Shown here in pieces: positions 12,201 through 27,200 of a DNA stretch of 64,000 bases (position 1 is its first letter; every line of letters begins with the position of its first letter). The position numbers and the translations under genes are program-made. The notes beneath the pieces are model-generated. The model did no database searches. It saw nothing but the letters and a program-made list of their open reading frames with translations, and was not told where the DNA came from. This DNA comes from Campylorhamphus procurvoides (lineage: Eukaryota > Chordata > Aves > Passeriformes > Dendrocolaptidae): contig WBMV01004156.1 in NCBI GenBank assembly GCA_013396655.1, positions 1,044,867 through 1,108,866 on the forward strand, in the 5' to 3' direction.

Positions 12201-15200
12201 GCTGTGGTGATTTTCGAGGTGGTAGGATTACAAATGGATATCTGTAGGTCAGTGAAGATTTATTTTTTTTCATATATTTTTTTTTTCTAAAGGCACGGAC
12301 AATCAAAATGTTCTCCTGATAACATTATAAAGATTAAGTATATTATTTAAAAATGTAAAAAACCCTAAAAAACTTTTGAAAATAGTTTTAAACCCATGCA
12401 GGACTGTTCATAGTTGGTCCTGTTTGGAAAAGGTTTAACTATTACCAGTTCTTATGTTGGGCAGGGAATGGCCCAGAAAACCTCCCTGGGTGCCTTCCAG
12501 CCCTGTTTACTCTGAGGGCTGTGATTACAGGCTTGTACTAGCAGAGCTGACTGTGAAAGCAGAATAGAGCATGGCTCACCCTAAACCCTCCTGATTTATT
12601 TGTTTGCCTCCTCCCAGCTATCAGCAGTGCACAAGGGGAGAGAGAAGCCTACAGAAAGACCAGAGCAGGGGGCTGTTAAAGCAGTTTATTTCAGGATTGA
12701 CTCTTTTATTGGTGGTCAAACACAAGAGAGATGGTAAAGCTTTCTCTAAATGATTCATGTGGCCAGCTGTTCCCTTGGGGAAAGGATTCCTGTGAGCTAT
12801 AAACCTCTCTGCATGTGGTTGCGGAGTGCCTGGCAGAGCTGCTATCATAAAATCAAACAGAATTTGCACTTCTGCCTTGTTATTCAGATGATGCTGGGTG
12901 CTATTTGGCTTTCTGGGCTTGTTGTAATTGGAAATTAAGTTCCAGCCCACAAAATGTGAAACAAATGGTGCGAGAGGCTCCTGTCTGTGTGAAAGCAGAG
13001 CTATCGCTTTGCACCACAAACAGGCACTCCCACCAGTGTGCAACAGGATGCCAAAGCTCAGCCACTTGGTTTTGGTGGCACTTTACAGCCTGATTCTTCT
13101 GTCTTTGCGTTCTTGTTCCCAGGTCCGGGTTTTCACTTACCTCATTGGACGGGAGGTCACTTTTGCCCCCCAGGTGAAATGGATCGCCTGCAACAACAAA
13201 GGTGCTGTATGGGAGTGGTGCCCCCATCCCCATCCCACATGTCCCATGGACTGCAGTCACAGGGCCCTGGACCCCCCTAAGGCTCAGCCACTACGGCTGG
13301 GGCCCATGAGTCCTTGCTTGGAAGGCAACCTAAGGAAAAAGCAGCCCCTTCTAGTCCACATGAAGAGTGCCTGTGTCCAACTAACACAAGCCCTCCGTGC
13401 AGAGCCACTGCATTTTCCTGTCACAGTGCCAAGGGACACTCTGACCGACATTCATGCTGGCTGTAGTCCACCTAAGTCCCTGTGCTTATTGTGCCCCAGT
13501 TACTGGCTTTTGACAATCTGTCTACAGCTGTGTCAGAGAGCCCGACATCTTTTGGCTGAGATGTTAAAACAAACATCGCTCCTTTAAAGATTTCACAGCA
13601 TTTTTCACAAGGTCTGTGGGTTAACCCCGATATCCTGGCCAAATTCTTTGTGTGTCAGTGGTTTTCACTGAGGCACCAGAATAGCTTGTTCATCCCACCC
13701 CAAACCCAATATTCTCTTTAACTGGCATTAAATGACATGAACAGGAAAATCCATTCACAGTAGGTGAGTCACCTCTGTGCGTTTGGAGCCAGTTAAAAAG
13801 TCAAGTTAGTTCTATCAGAGTCTGCAAGGGTGAAGGAGGAAAGGAAGAGGGGAAAAGTATTCCGTGTTTGGGCATGACCTGATCTCAGTGAGCCTGGAGA
13901 CAGCGATGCCTGTTACATCAGTGTCCTGCTTAAACAGGGAAAGGAAGGGAAGACTGCAGCTGGGGGCTGGGTACATCAGCTCTTTTCTGGGCTGAGCAGT
14001 GGTTCCAGCAGACTGTGAAATGCATGGAGGTGTTTGCTACTGAAAATAATTGACAGATGAGTTGCTGACCTGCAAAATGTCTGTGAGCTGGGGGTTTTCA
14101 AGGCTCAAACATTCATTTATTAGCACTGTGAATTACACATGATATTTTTAGGGGGTTTTTTAACTGAAACAAATCCCTGGATTTCAGGTTGCATATTCAG
14201 CAATGAGATTAGTGACAGAGAATTCGTGGTGCTGTTGGTTCACTGTAAAATGTCAGAATGGGTTCTTCTGAATAACCAGATAATAAAAATATGCTATTTG
14301 CACTTGGATTCTCTCTTACCAGACTTGAGCTTTGCGTAAGACTCCCTGATTTTGGTTCTTCTGCTTCACCACATTGTGTAGCTCTCATGGTCCTTGTTTT
14401 CAAGCACACTAAATCTGTTTCCACATCACAAAGCATATCAGAACATGAGCCCTTTCACATGACAGTGTTTTTCTACTCACAGGACAGTTTTCCATCTATC
14501 TGACGTATTCAATCCTTTACTAACTACAATCAGTCCATGTGGTGAGAAGCAGAACAAGAGTCCTTATGACATTACACTGTGTTAGCACTTCTAACTAGTT
14601 AAGCAGTGCTGAGGACTTGAAAACATTCTTCCCCCATGCTCCTTGTTGTAGTGTTAGACTGTCACAGGGACAAAACCTTCGAAATAGGTTATTTGCGTTT
14701 TTATCCTTTGCTTCCAAGGGGTAGATGGAAGTAGTTACCATCCTTGGATGTAAAGATAGGCAGGCTGAAGAGTGCTGGAAAAAAATCTGAAAGAGAAGGT
14801 GGGAGTTTGGTCTTAATATAAAATAGTTCAGGTTAAGCCTGTAGCCTGGTGAAATACTTTGTTTGCATATGTTTGGCCTTCAGGACCAAAGGCAGCCTGA
14901 CTAGTGAAAGGTTTTGCCTTTTTCCAAGATCCAAAGCAATGTTCTACATTTGCCTTGCATAAATCTGGTTGTATCAAGACTCTGGTCCTGAGCATTGCTT
15001 CACTATTTTGAGAGAACAGAATCAGTGCTTCAAAACTCGATTTCCACAGAAATGTGTGCCCACAGAAGCTTTTGGATGCAAGGGATGTCCAGCCCATTTT
15101 GTAAAACGGGTAGATACAGTCTCTGACATCTCTTTTTCTAGCCTGGCACAGACACTCATTTAAAAACACAGAGGATGCGTTAGCAGAATGACTCACACCT

Positions 15201-18200
15201 CTGTTTCTCCGTCAAGGCTACTACACTCAGATCTCCACGCTGGCAGATGTGCAGGAGAACGTGATGGAGTACCTGCACGTGCTCAGCCGGCCCATGGTCA
15301 TCAACCACGACCATGACATCATCTGGACTGAAGCCTACATGGACAGCGCGGTAAGGACCTACAGCACGAGTCTTTAGTCAGCAAACAGTAGGGTTTGTGG
15401 GCCAAACTGGCAGAGGGCTTAGGCACACAGCTAGTGTGTTAGGCATATCACTTGTCCCTGCTTCCCATCTAAAATATCTCGTGTGTATCAGAATCTAATT
15501 AAAGTCCTGGAATTTGTGCAATACTGGGAGTTGATTGATTGATAGAAATTACTGGTCACTGGCTGTGCTGATACAGACAGTATTTCTCTTCTGCTCGCTC
15601 CTGGAGCTGGGGTGTGTATGCAGGCTCAGATCTGAATCTGCAGTGACCCAAGTGCCCAGGACTAATCACACGGGCACAACGTCACTTAAGTAGTGCTTCT
15701 GTGAAAGCAGGTTACCTTCTGAAGGATTATTCACAGGGAAGTTTATCCATGGCTCAGGGTATGGGTCACAAAGGCTGGTTTCCTCCAGACCAGGAGCTAA
15801 CTGCATGTTGCTTGCCTCTCAAAGAGAGAGATTTCAGCAGAGGAAACAGGCTTGTTCTCTCATTTCTTGAGCTAGCAAAGCCTGATGTCACCACAGTGGT
15901 CCTGTGCCCAGCCCTGAGGGCAAAGGGCACCTCAAAAAGGACCAGACAATCAGCACTCCCAACACCCCTTGCTGTGTCTCAGGCTAGCCCAGTCAGAAGA
16001 CATTTGGACCACAAGCAGGTGCTGTCATGGTGTGGTGTTGCCAAGGCAGTTTTGAAATTCAAAGGAGTGAAGGGAAGGACAAAGGAGTAGGTGACCACTG
16101 AAGGATCCTCCCCCTGCGCTTCCTCAAACAGAAGTCATTCCTCAGTCCCCATCTCCATCCCTTTTTTACCCTGCTTGAAAGAGAAAGTTACAGAGTTTTT
16201 GTGGCTCCCTGTTCCCTCTGTGTAGGAGATAGTTTTTTGGATTCTTCACCCCAAAGAAGTGCCTGCATAACTGTGACAGCTAGAGCTGACCAGAAGTCAG
16301 ATTTCCCTCTTCCAGAAACAAACCTAAAGTTCCAGGTTTATAAAAATTTATAAAATTTTTATTTATAAAAATACTGTTTATTGTATCTGAAGAGAAAAAT
16401 ATTCTAGAAACATTGAGAAAGTTTCTGTACTCAATCCCACTGTAGGACTGAAGCTGTGGGCTCCAGTCTGTCCAAGAGCAGCTTTAGGGGATTTGCCACA
16501 GCCCTGGGGAGAACACACAGTTTTCAGGTTCAAGATCCGCAGTGAGAAACATGAACTCTTTGAGTTGCATTAAAACTGGGCATAGTGAGCTTTGGAGCAA
16601 GAAACCTGGAAATCCAGGTCACACGTGGTGGTACTCAATGCTCTGAGCACAAAGGCAAGACCACATGAACCCAAGAATACGTCCAAGGTTGCCAGGCTGG
16701 AACCATTATGGTGTATAGATGTTATATTTGGGAGACTCCTGTGGGAAGGGACCATTCCCCACTTTTGTGCTGTGTCTGACCGCTGAGACTGTAGCCATGG
16801 CACACTAGCTCTAGCACTAGAGTGCAGTGGAGATGTCTTCTGCTGCAGGAGCTGTGCCAGGTGAGAGCTGGGATGTGGTACTTGAGCATACTAAGCCAAA
16901 CCTCCAGAAATGCTACTAATTACCCGGCAGGTTTATTTTATCAGCAGGCTTGCCACCCCTGGCACCGGTGTATGGGGTCACACTTCCCAAGGCAGCCTCA
17001 GGGATTTATTTGCCACACATTTTCTGCTGCATCTCTTTTCTTGCCTTATGTCCTCTTCCTCTGTCCCAGCCTCTCCCATCTCTGAGTCATTCCTCCATTC
17101 ATGTACTCATTTATGTGTTCATCTGTGTCTCTCACTAGCTGCCACAATCTGAGGAGGTAATTGCACCCTGTGTTTTGTGAGCGTGCTGTTTCCCTTGTGC
17201 CAGGTGGTGTGTCAGTGCCAGCATTCACAGCCACAGCTGGCCTGTACATCTTGGGGGGTGGGGGCCACAGCACTGAAAGAGTCCTCTGACACTGGCAAGA
17301 AGAGGAGAGGAAATGCTGGATGTACTGGAGAGCTGTGCTGTGCTGTCCTGCTGGTCCAGAGTAGGTAGAGGTGTCTGTGTTGTGCAGTAGCTTAGCTCAC
17401 CTCGTCTCTTTTTCCATATGGCCAATAAGTGCCCGAGAAGTTTACCTGCCGTGTGTTAGCGTGAGTGTTGCTGTGAATGGGAGGTTTCCACAAAAGATCA
17501 TCCAGAATAGTAACTCAAGGTATCAGGCTCAAATCTCCATCAAGTGACTGTATAGATTGTTGACTGGCTCCTTTATGGCTCCCAGCATGAATTGTAATGA
17601 AGAGAGGAGGTCATTTCTTGCCTTGCTACTTACTTGACAAAATGAGAGATAAAAGGGGGATGCTACTGGCAACAAAGGATTAAATTCTTTTGATAGCTTG
17701 GCATGTTTGGGAGACTCATTTGCACATGTCTTACCTGTTTACCTCCTTTCATGTGTGTTTTTAGAGCATTGATCTTCTGTTGAATTGGGAGCCTCTGTTC
17801 CCCATTACACGTGCATGTCCTCAATACACATAGCTCACTGTGTTGTATCTGTTTTGATCATGATTTTGTCTCTGTTTTCCCTATGCTTAGATGGTTGAGT
17901 AACAAGTGTATATATAAGTAGGCTTTGTGTGCATTTGTGCCTTTTAAGTATTTGCCGGTGGTGTTTTTCATCTGTGTTTGCTCATATTTGTGTTGCTTTT
18001 CTCCATCCTGTGCTCCTTGTGTTGGTGGTTTTTACACTTGTTGCATAAGTTCTCATATCTACAATCCTAAGGTGTGGTGGGTATAAATTGTGCCACCACT
18101 TCTACAGGTTCCTGTCTCTTCATTAAAACAACTCCTTAATTTCTTCTGCTTCAACACATTTTACTGGCTTTCATCCCATCTTCATCACCCTACACGAGCA

Positions 18201-21200
18201 AGCACCCATCCCACCATCCTCTTGGATGCAGAGTATTTAAAAGTGCTGCCATCTGTCTTTTGAGAAGTGTGGGAGGCGAGGAGGTGGCTAATTGTAATCA
18301 ACATCTGGGGCCCTTGGGAATTCCAGTGCCTTCCATTTGGGTTATCTCTGTTACTGCAGTTGCTAACACACATCCCATTGTTCTGTGGCAGCTCTTTGCA
18401 TCTCAGGCTCAAAGTCTGCTGCTCATGACGACAGTGGCTATGCCCGTCTTCAGCAAGAAGAACGAGACGGTGAGTGCAGTGTGGGCTTTGCTCTCCTCCC
18501 AGCCAGCAGAGGTGACAGATGCAGTGGAGCTTTGCAGGGTTTTAAATCCAATGGGCCTCTGGAAAGAACATTCAGCCATTAGGAACTATGATAGACCTCT
18601 GGCAGGATGGATGGCTGATAATTTATCTGTCAAAATGATAGACTCTCATTTCCTCTGAATGCTATTTCTTCAAAATATCTCTTAAATACAACATTTCTGC
18701 TTGTTTTCTCTCTTTCATTTTCAAAATGTGCCTAGTTCATTGACCCTAAAATTTCAGGCTGGAAGAGATCATTACCTTGTCTAGTCCATCTTTTTCATTG
18801 CAGAAAAAATGTAAATTCTACCTTTACATTTCACATAGATGGTCCTTCTTGAGCCCAATAACATGGTTTTGGCAAAAGTGTCATTGAAGAAAAGCACCCA
18901 GCCCCAAGCTCTCCATTGTGGTTTCTCATTAAAAACTGATGTCTAAAGTCCACTTTCAGTCGGTTCCTGTCATAATGGCTTTCTCTACTAGATTAAAAAG
19001 CCTGTACCCTTTGATGATTCTCCTGGGATGCATCTTCTACACTGCCATAAAGTCAAACCTGTCTATCTTAATAATATAAAAAGGTTGAATTATTTAGATG
19101 TATTTGATAAGGGCATCTCCTCTGGGGTTTGAAACCCTTTAGGCACTCTTTTCTGTACCATTTCTAGTTTCTCAGCATCCTTTTAAAATGCTGGATGGTA
19201 CCTTTCCCTTGCTTTATGAGAGACAAACTCTTCACTCAGGTCCTGCAAACAATTGTCTGTCTTCTCCACCTGGGGCTGGCCTCAGCCTGTATTAGCACAG
19301 TGGTGCAGTGGGAGTCTGTGTGTCATTTTAAACAACCAGTTTCCTATATCATGGAGGGGGGAATTCCTTTTTCCTAGGTTAACAATTTTATATTTGGTGT
19401 TTGATTTAGTTGACCCAAATTATCAACTGATGCACATTCTGTTGCATGACTGTCCTGACCTTATTATTATTTACACAAAATGAATGCAGGGGTTTGCTCT
19501 CAAAACTTTTTTTCAGTGATTTTATGTTGCTTCTGAATCATAGTAAATAGTGCTGACTAGTATTGTGTAGAAATACTGCTCTCCATAAACACTGGAGCAA
19601 CCTCTTTAAATTTTTTGGAGTATGTTAGTTGGTTTTAAAAAAAGATACTCACACAAGCCTAGAGACACCAGTAGGGAGACAATGTGTTTTCAAGTAGAAA
19701 ACTACCCAGGTTTTGCTTCTGAAAATGCATTCTCCTTTGTTTTAAAGCGCTCTCACGGCATTCTTCTGGGTGTGGTGGGCTCTGATGTACCACTGAGGGA
19801 GTTGTTAAAGCTTGCTCCACGCTATAAGGTAAGACTGAGATTATGCAGTTTGTTCTTTTGCCCAGCAAAGTCATTAGTCATTCTGCCATGGGTAAGACTG
19901 AAAAATCATTTCTCAGCCTGTAAGAAAAACTGTGAGCATAAAGGAAGAGATGTTGGATGTGGTGATGTGTGGTTTCTGTATTGCTCGTGTGAAATTCACT
20001 ACTAGAAGCTCTTAGGCTGCTTCAGGAGCACAAGAACTGGATGACCCAGTAGACTGGCAAAATGTTGTGGAACCTTTGCATCTTGATGCTGAACAACCTA
20101 GATTCCTGAGAGATGACAGCCTATCTTAGAAGAATTAAAGTTTTATATCCAGTTCCCAGTGGACAAGAGTTGCCATGCCAGCTGGCAAAAAACATCCTAG
20201 TTTCACTGTCAATATTCTTAGCAGAAAAAGTGAGGGCTGAATGGATTACAGAGAGCCAACTCTTCTGTCATGCCTAGAGGTTCTTTCTCCAGATCAGCAT
20301 GAAGATTTTTTGGCAGGACAGTGTACAGAAAGTTGGCTCTTACTCACTTGTGCTGTACCTAGATAGAGTATTTGGTCCCCGGACTTGTTAGTCAAAAAGC
20401 TTTTCATTAGCTGTATGTTCACTGTATCTAAAAAAAGAGAAATGTTCATCCATAGGAAATCCCCCCAGAGGTGCACTGTTTAGTTTGGTTTCTGCTGTAA
20501 ATTCCACGCAGTGACCCTGTGTTCAGTCAGGCTGCACTCCAGGGGACAACAAGCACATCCAAGGACCACCATGAAACAAGGCAATTTGAGCCATCATTTC
20601 AAGTTTTCAGTTTCTCTTAAATTCAGACAGCTACTACCAGTGAGGCAGTTGTCCAAAACTGACTGCTGAAGACTCACAGGACTCAGAGTGCTGTCAGAAG
20701 CTATGAATGTCTGTGGCACTTCCAGACATGGATACAGGGCAGACCATTAACATGAAGCTGCAGGAAATGATCCTTGAGGCAATCCTGGAACTAGGAGTGT
20801 TGGGGTGCATGCACTCAGCATGCAAAACCTATCTGGTTTGGGTCTGAGGGAACCCTGGCTAGGAGCTTCAATTTTCGTACATTTATTTTCTGCATAAGAC
20901 TGAGACCTTTTCATCTTCCTCTCTCCATGTCACTCAAAGACCTGGTGTCACCAGAATCTTTCTTCTGGGCCAAGGAGGGACACTGTTCTTTCCTCCAAGC
21001 AGTGCCAGGGAAGGAGGGAAAATTATTTGGATTTCTTTACATTAGAGGCAGGACACATCTTCCCAGAAGCTCTTCCAACTTCAAAGTAGTTTGGAAACCT
21101 AGGATCCCCAACTTGAATTCCCTGGGATATGGGCTCCAAAAGGACCAGTTCCAGAGTCCCAGCCTTCAAGAGCTTGTATATTAATGATCGTGCCTACTCG

Positions 21201-24200
21201 GCTGGGAAATTTCAGCTTTAATAGGCAAAGAAGTTTGCTGATCTAGTGTCTTGGTTTTGCTCTTGCCACGCTGAGCTGAGCCAAGTGGGCTTTGCAAAAA
21301 ACTGCTTCACATACACACAGTCCAAAGTTTTGATCTGGGACGTGTGAAATACAGAATTCATTCCCTGAATGCACAGACAGATTGTAATTTACTTTCCTCC
21401 TCACTTTCCTACTGTTATCCATCCAGGATCGTCTCTATAGGAAAATAAAGTTGCAGCATTTTTTTTTGAAGATAGAAACCTTAGCCATTCTTGTTTTCCT
21501 TGAGACACCTCTTGTTTTGGCAAGCACAGGCTATCTGCAGATTTTTAGCAACCCTGGGTTTAGCTGGAATGTGTATTATATATGGGCTTGAGCTGAGTAA
21601 TTGCTCTCTCGGAAATCTCTTGCAGATCAGGTCAGCCAGTGTCTGCTCTTGTTAGATTATACTATTCCTTAAAAACCATTTTAAGACTACAGGCTTGTAC
21701 AATTGGCCTAGGCTAGGTCTGGTCTTGCCAAGGCTGAAACATAATGCAGAGCTCCTCTGAAGGCTGACTGGCTTTCCAGGGAAGCCGTCTGGGAGATTCA
21801 TGCTCACTTGTTCATTCCCCGCTCTGCACACGCAGTGATGGGCGCACAGACAGACCTGTCACTGCTGTCCCTGTGCTGTTTACAACATTCCCCATCACTG
21901 CCCATTTTCTGTGCAGCTCTGCTGTGCCTGCTGTGGAGAGCTCAGTCTGCCTCTGGGTGGTGATTGTCCATGATGACAGTCAGATTCCAGGAGGGCATCT
22001 TTTTCTGAATGTGTACACAAACCCACCTACCTGTCCATCCTTTTGTGCATCCAGGCATAGTAAGTCTGCGTACTAAGAGATCCAGAGATGGAGCCTATTT
22101 TCTGCTGGTCAATACCTATAAAAGGAAAATATTTCTGACTGTTGGTGGTGCCAGGATATTGGTGCTACCCATGACACAGCAGTGTTTCTAGCTAAAGCAC
22201 TAATTATTTTATTGCCTCTTTCTTCAGCTGGGTGTCCATGGATATGCCTTTCTGAACACCAACAATGGCTACATCCTTTCACACCCAGACCTCCGTCCTT
22301 TGGTATGTACAGCTGTGCATTTGAGAACCTTTGCTGATGTGAAAACAGTGACTCTCAGGGCTCCTTCTGATTTCAGGTGTTTTTTGAGTTGTGAAGGCTG
22401 CTAGGCACTAATATACAGGCACCCAGGAGCGAGAGGGTCAGAGAAATTAATGTATAGAGATGTATATGTGTACACATGGGTATGAAGCATAGGGTTCCCT
22501 TCCCTGCCTTTCTGTTCTCCATCAGACTGCATGGGAGGGCTGTACTGGTGTGAATTGGGTGCACATGTCTGTGTCCACACAAGGCTCCACTGCCAGGCTG
22601 CAGAAACAGATCCCCTTGCTCAGGCATACCTCCTAGGAGGGGATGCAGCATGAGTAGCACCCCAGTAACAGCTACCCAGTGGATTTGAACACTTTAGGAT
22701 TCTGAGAGTAGCGGGGTCCGGTACCGCCAATCTTAATAACATGGTAAGTCGGAGATCTTTTAAAGACCAGTAGATTGCAAAGACCTTCTGGGACTTGAGG
22801 GAGTGGACAGTCATGGTGCCACTTGGAGCTCCAGCCACCCTTCTGTTTGCAAACACACAGCTGTCCTCACCAGTCAGACACCCAGACGGGTCATGATTTT
22901 ACATTTCATGCACGTGCTGGTCAGTACAAATCCACCTGCACAGCACTGTGAGCATCAGTGTGGTCACTGGCAAGGGAAGGTGCCACCCCAGGGCTGCACA
23001 GCAGCTTTGCACAGGGGACCACAGGCACAGGTAGTTACTTCCATATGTGAAGAGAAGGGGCACATCGTGTTTGCAGGGATGGAGCAAGGCTAAACCAGGC
23101 AAGGGCACTGCTTTATCCTTCCACCTTAACTTGGCTTCTCTCGGTCTGCTTCATGCCTTTTCCCTCAAACAGAAGATTACAGAGAAATGGCTCTCTTGCA
23201 TCAGTGAGCTCTAGGTGAAAAGTCTACCCCCAGTGGAGTCAAAGCCTGACTCCTGTCAGGAGAGATCTCCTACTGGTATTATAATGTTAATGGGATTATA
23301 CTCTTAGCTGAAGGGAAAACACTGATTTCCTGGAGGCAAGTGTGTTGTGCTGATCTGTTTAGGAGAAGACGGCCATAGCCTTTACCTGCAAGTTTACCTG
23401 TGTTCCTCCCTGTCCCTTGCTCCTGGATCAGCCTCTCCCACTTGAACTCTCCTAGCCCCATACTGCCTGTGTAAAGAAATACATCACATAGGACCAAGAA
23501 GGAGCTTGCACAAATGCTGCCTTCCTAGTCAGAAAATAAATGAGACACCCCTATTTTTCAACCAGTTCTTAAAGGGTTAGTTTAGGAAGTTATCTAGCCA
23601 CTTACTTTGGTGTTTTTCTTTCTTTTACTTTCTTTTTTTTTTCCAATTTTTAATAAACACCAGTACAAAGAAGGAAAGAAACTGAAGCCTAAGCCAAACT
23701 ACAACAGTGTGGATCTCTCAGAAGTGGAATGGGAAGACCAGGATGAAATAGTGAGTATCAGAAAGTAAATTTAGCCTTTTTTGTGTTCCTTCTTTCTATT
23801 ACTTTGTGTGCCTGTATGGAAGGCGTGAGGGAACAGTGGTTACTCCTGTTTTTCCCTGTGCCTGACTGGCTTTGAGTAAGAGAGGCTGGTGTTCTACGAG
23901 AGGACAAAAGATGAAACTTCTCTACAAAGTGCTTGTCTTCCATCCCACTATGAGTTTACCTTCTCATGGAACAAGGATGGGGAGCGCTGGCAGAAGGAAG
24001 GAAGCATTTTGGAGGGTGCTCCAGGGAGCTGGTCTGTGTATATGTGGCCCAAATGCTGCCTGAATACAAAGCCAAGGAGCATGGCAGTGCCCTGTGATGT
24101 TACCCATACATGCAGTATGTGAGATAAAACTGAAGCCACTCAACTAGTGAGATGCACACAAGGAAGGAAGTGCATTTGAAAAGTGACTAAAGCTTGCAGT

Positions 24201-27200
24201 TACTATTAGAGTAGACAAAGAGGGTAAGGAACTAATGCACTTAGAAAAAACAGATTTCCAGAAACCATCGTATTGGACAGGTGTAGAGGCACTGAAAGCA
24301 ATACCTGACCAGAGGAAAAAGATTAGAAAATGCCTTTTCTACTGTCTTTTGATAAAAATTATTGAAAAGTGACAGACAAGAAACAGGACATTGCTGCCTT
24401 GCATAACTAGGGACCTAGATAAAATGAGAAGGTAGTGAGGTTCCTCCGTGTCTGGTTTTATTTTACTCAGAAGAAGTAGGAGAAAAGAGATACTTAAGTT
24501 ACTAAGATAAGAACTGAATTTGGAGTAGGACAGAATTAGCTGTGAGACAGATGCTTCTGGATTACAGGAGAGACTGCTGAGATAAACGGATCTGATGCTA
24601 CAGATATCCACTTATACAGGTAGGGCAAACAAACTGGCCAGCAACAGGATCAAAGGAGCCACTGCCACTAGTGCAGGCCAAGTACAAAGGGTACACCAAA
24701 GGAACTTGGGAAGTGGAAGAGTGGCAAATTGAGAAAAAAAACACAGCAGAACTGGCTGTGAAATATGAAAAGCAAGACTGAAATAAGAGGCTTTACATGT
24801 AGTGGAACCACCAAGATCCAAGTTGCCAGTGGTTTTGTGTAGGTTCACTGATAACTTAGAGGAGCTCTGCTCACATTGTAGTTTTCTTCCTCTCTGGACC
24901 CACTTTTAGAGCTGTTCTTTTTTACCTAGTTTGATATTTAAAAAAAAATAATCCAGAAAATGAGAGAACTTTGCTTTGCTCTCCTGTTTATTTGGCTAGT
25001 AGATTCCTGCCTGATCAAATAACACTGACACCTGAATGCAACTATGATTCAAAGTATAATGTTTTTGTCCATAGGCAATCAGAATAAAACTCTCCAGCAG
25101 GGAAAAAAAGTCTCGGATCAGGCATGAAAAACAAAGCCACTTTGTGTTCCCATACTGCACTTTCCAGAAGAGAGAAAGGTTGCAGTCACTGAGGGTGTGG
25201 AGACATTCAGTGACGTGAACTATATCTGCAGTGTGACTTCAGCAAGTCTAGAGACTCTCAAGATACACCCACTGCAGCAGAAGGCTGCCAACATTTCAGC
25301 ACTCAGATTTGTAGCTATGGTATTAGATCAATGACAGACTCAACATCAGTTGCAGTATAATCTCAGCAACACTGATAAGCAACAAATTCAGACTGGAAAA
25401 AATATGCCCAAGTGCTAATGATGTGTAATACAGCCAGCTGCTAGGAGGAAATCTGGTGGAGGGAAGATGGCATTGTCTGGGCAATACCAACTGGTGCTAA
25501 TGGTACAGTCTGCAGCCAGGCAGCACCAAGGGCTTGGGCTTGCTTGTAAAGCCACACAGGGCCATTTGTGTGCAGTGTGAGGGGGAAGAGGGGAAGGTTG
25601 AGGGTCTAGAGTGGAAGGTATACAAGGAGTGGTTGAGGTCACTTGGCTTGTTCAGCCTGGAGGAGACTGAGGGCAGACCTCACAGCTTCCTCACGAGGGG
25701 AAGCAGAGGGACAGGCACTGCCCTCTCCTCTGTGCTCACCAGTGACAGGGGCCCCTTGAGGGAACGAGATGGAGCTGTGTAAGGGGAGGTTTAGGAAAAG
25801 GATCTTCACCCAGAGGGTGGTCAGACATTACAACAGGGAAGTGTCACAGCACCAAGCCTGAGTTCTAGAAGTATTTGGACAACACTCTTGGACACGTGGT
25901 GTGATTCTTGGGGCTGCCCTGTGCATGGCCAGGAGCTGGACTTGATGATCCTTGTGGGCCTCTTCCAGTTTGGGATATTCAATGATTCTAACCCCAGAAC
26001 CCATAGCAAATGCTGCAGGCTGGCAGAGCAGAACAGAGAGTATGCTGTGGCTCTGGCAGGAGGTCAAAGACTCTTAGCCAAAAAGCAGTAATAGTACCAG
26101 TAAGTGTTTTCATTTCCAAGATGTGGGCCTTGGGAAACATGAGCTTTATATTCTAGGTCTGTAAATAACCCACATCAAAGAGCCATAGTAAACAAAACAG
26201 TGGCCTTGTAAAGCAAATGCAGTTGAGATTGGCTAGCAGCTGAATGGAGGCCTGTCTCTGGAAATAAGGAAACAATTTGTGTGAATGAATAAGTTATTTC
26301 CCACCTATTTTTCCTATCCAGCCTGAAGCAATAGACTGATATGCTCTGGCAGGCTGGACCTAAAGTCAAACCCTCTGCACTTGTGGAAAAATTTCCTGGC
26401 TCTTTCTTGCAAGAAGCTGGGAGTCACTGTGAAAATTAAATTTTACCTTTGGAACCTGGACTGAATAAAGTGGTCTTCTCACTGCCTACCCTGCTGACAT
26501 ACAGCCTTGCTTTGCTGTGCAGAACAGCTGCTTTGCTGCACCTCAGAAGTGGTGCTGAATACAGCCTATAGTTTATAAATCAGTTTTTAAAATGTCAAAG
26601 AGCTTTGGATTCGGTCTGGGGGAGTTAGTGAGTTTCTCAGTTGTCTCCTCTTCCAGGCTCTCAAAGCACCATGCTAATGACTTCCTGACTGCCAAACAGT
26701 GAAGTCTGAAATTCAAACTGGCCATTTCATAGATTCCAGATCCTTTCTTTTTGCTAAAAGGATATATCAAGAAGCTTTCAGCATAAACCATTACTGTTCT
26801 GCATCACTTATCAGATTGACTGAACGAGGATTCTGACCACTGAGAACAGGTTTTCAGTTTAAAAGCCGCAAGAAGGAGCTGGGGAGGAGAGGGAAGCTAC
26901 GATCACTCTGTCAGCCTCTGTATGTTAATGACAAGTGACTCTATCAGTTCTTGTCCTACTCTGCCTGGAGACACTAATACCAAACTTGTTCACCTCTGCA
27001 GCTGAGAACTGCCATGATCAATGGGGAAACAGGCTACCTCTCCATGGATGTGAAGGTCCCTGTGGATAAAGGGGTAAGAAATTATCCTTCTATTGAGGTC
27101 ACACAAGGCAGTGGATGGGAAGTGAATGCAGAAGAACCACAAAGGATGTGGGTTTAATGCTCAGCATTTCTGAGTGTGAGGATTTTATTGTTTCACCACA

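Larger units (their letters stand above)
18470..22227 (+). other. CACNA2D4: CACNA2D4 introns 8 and 9 (either side of exon 9)
   Basis: 18470-19747 holds a probable old CR1 remnant. 19829-22227 shows no recognised element. Confidence 0.85.
22303..27001 (+). other. CACNA2D4: CACNA2D4 introns 10 and 11 (either side of exon 11)
   Basis: 22303-23663 shows nothing recognised. 23751-27001 holds the CR1 fragment at 25600-25990. Confidence 0.85.

Noticed and set aside
12928..13587. 219-codon plus-strand open frame
   Set aside because: Overlaps exon 6 in the correct frame but continues through clear splice sites into introns; only 13123-13201 is supported.
16790..16806. TAGCCATGGCACAC as an RFX site
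   Set aside because: Shares only the central CCATGG; both outer half-sites are poor.
25534..25782. 82-codon plus-strand frame
   Set aside because: Runs into the CR1 fragment; its wording (ending near [17 protein letters not shown]) is typical of CR1 tail translation.
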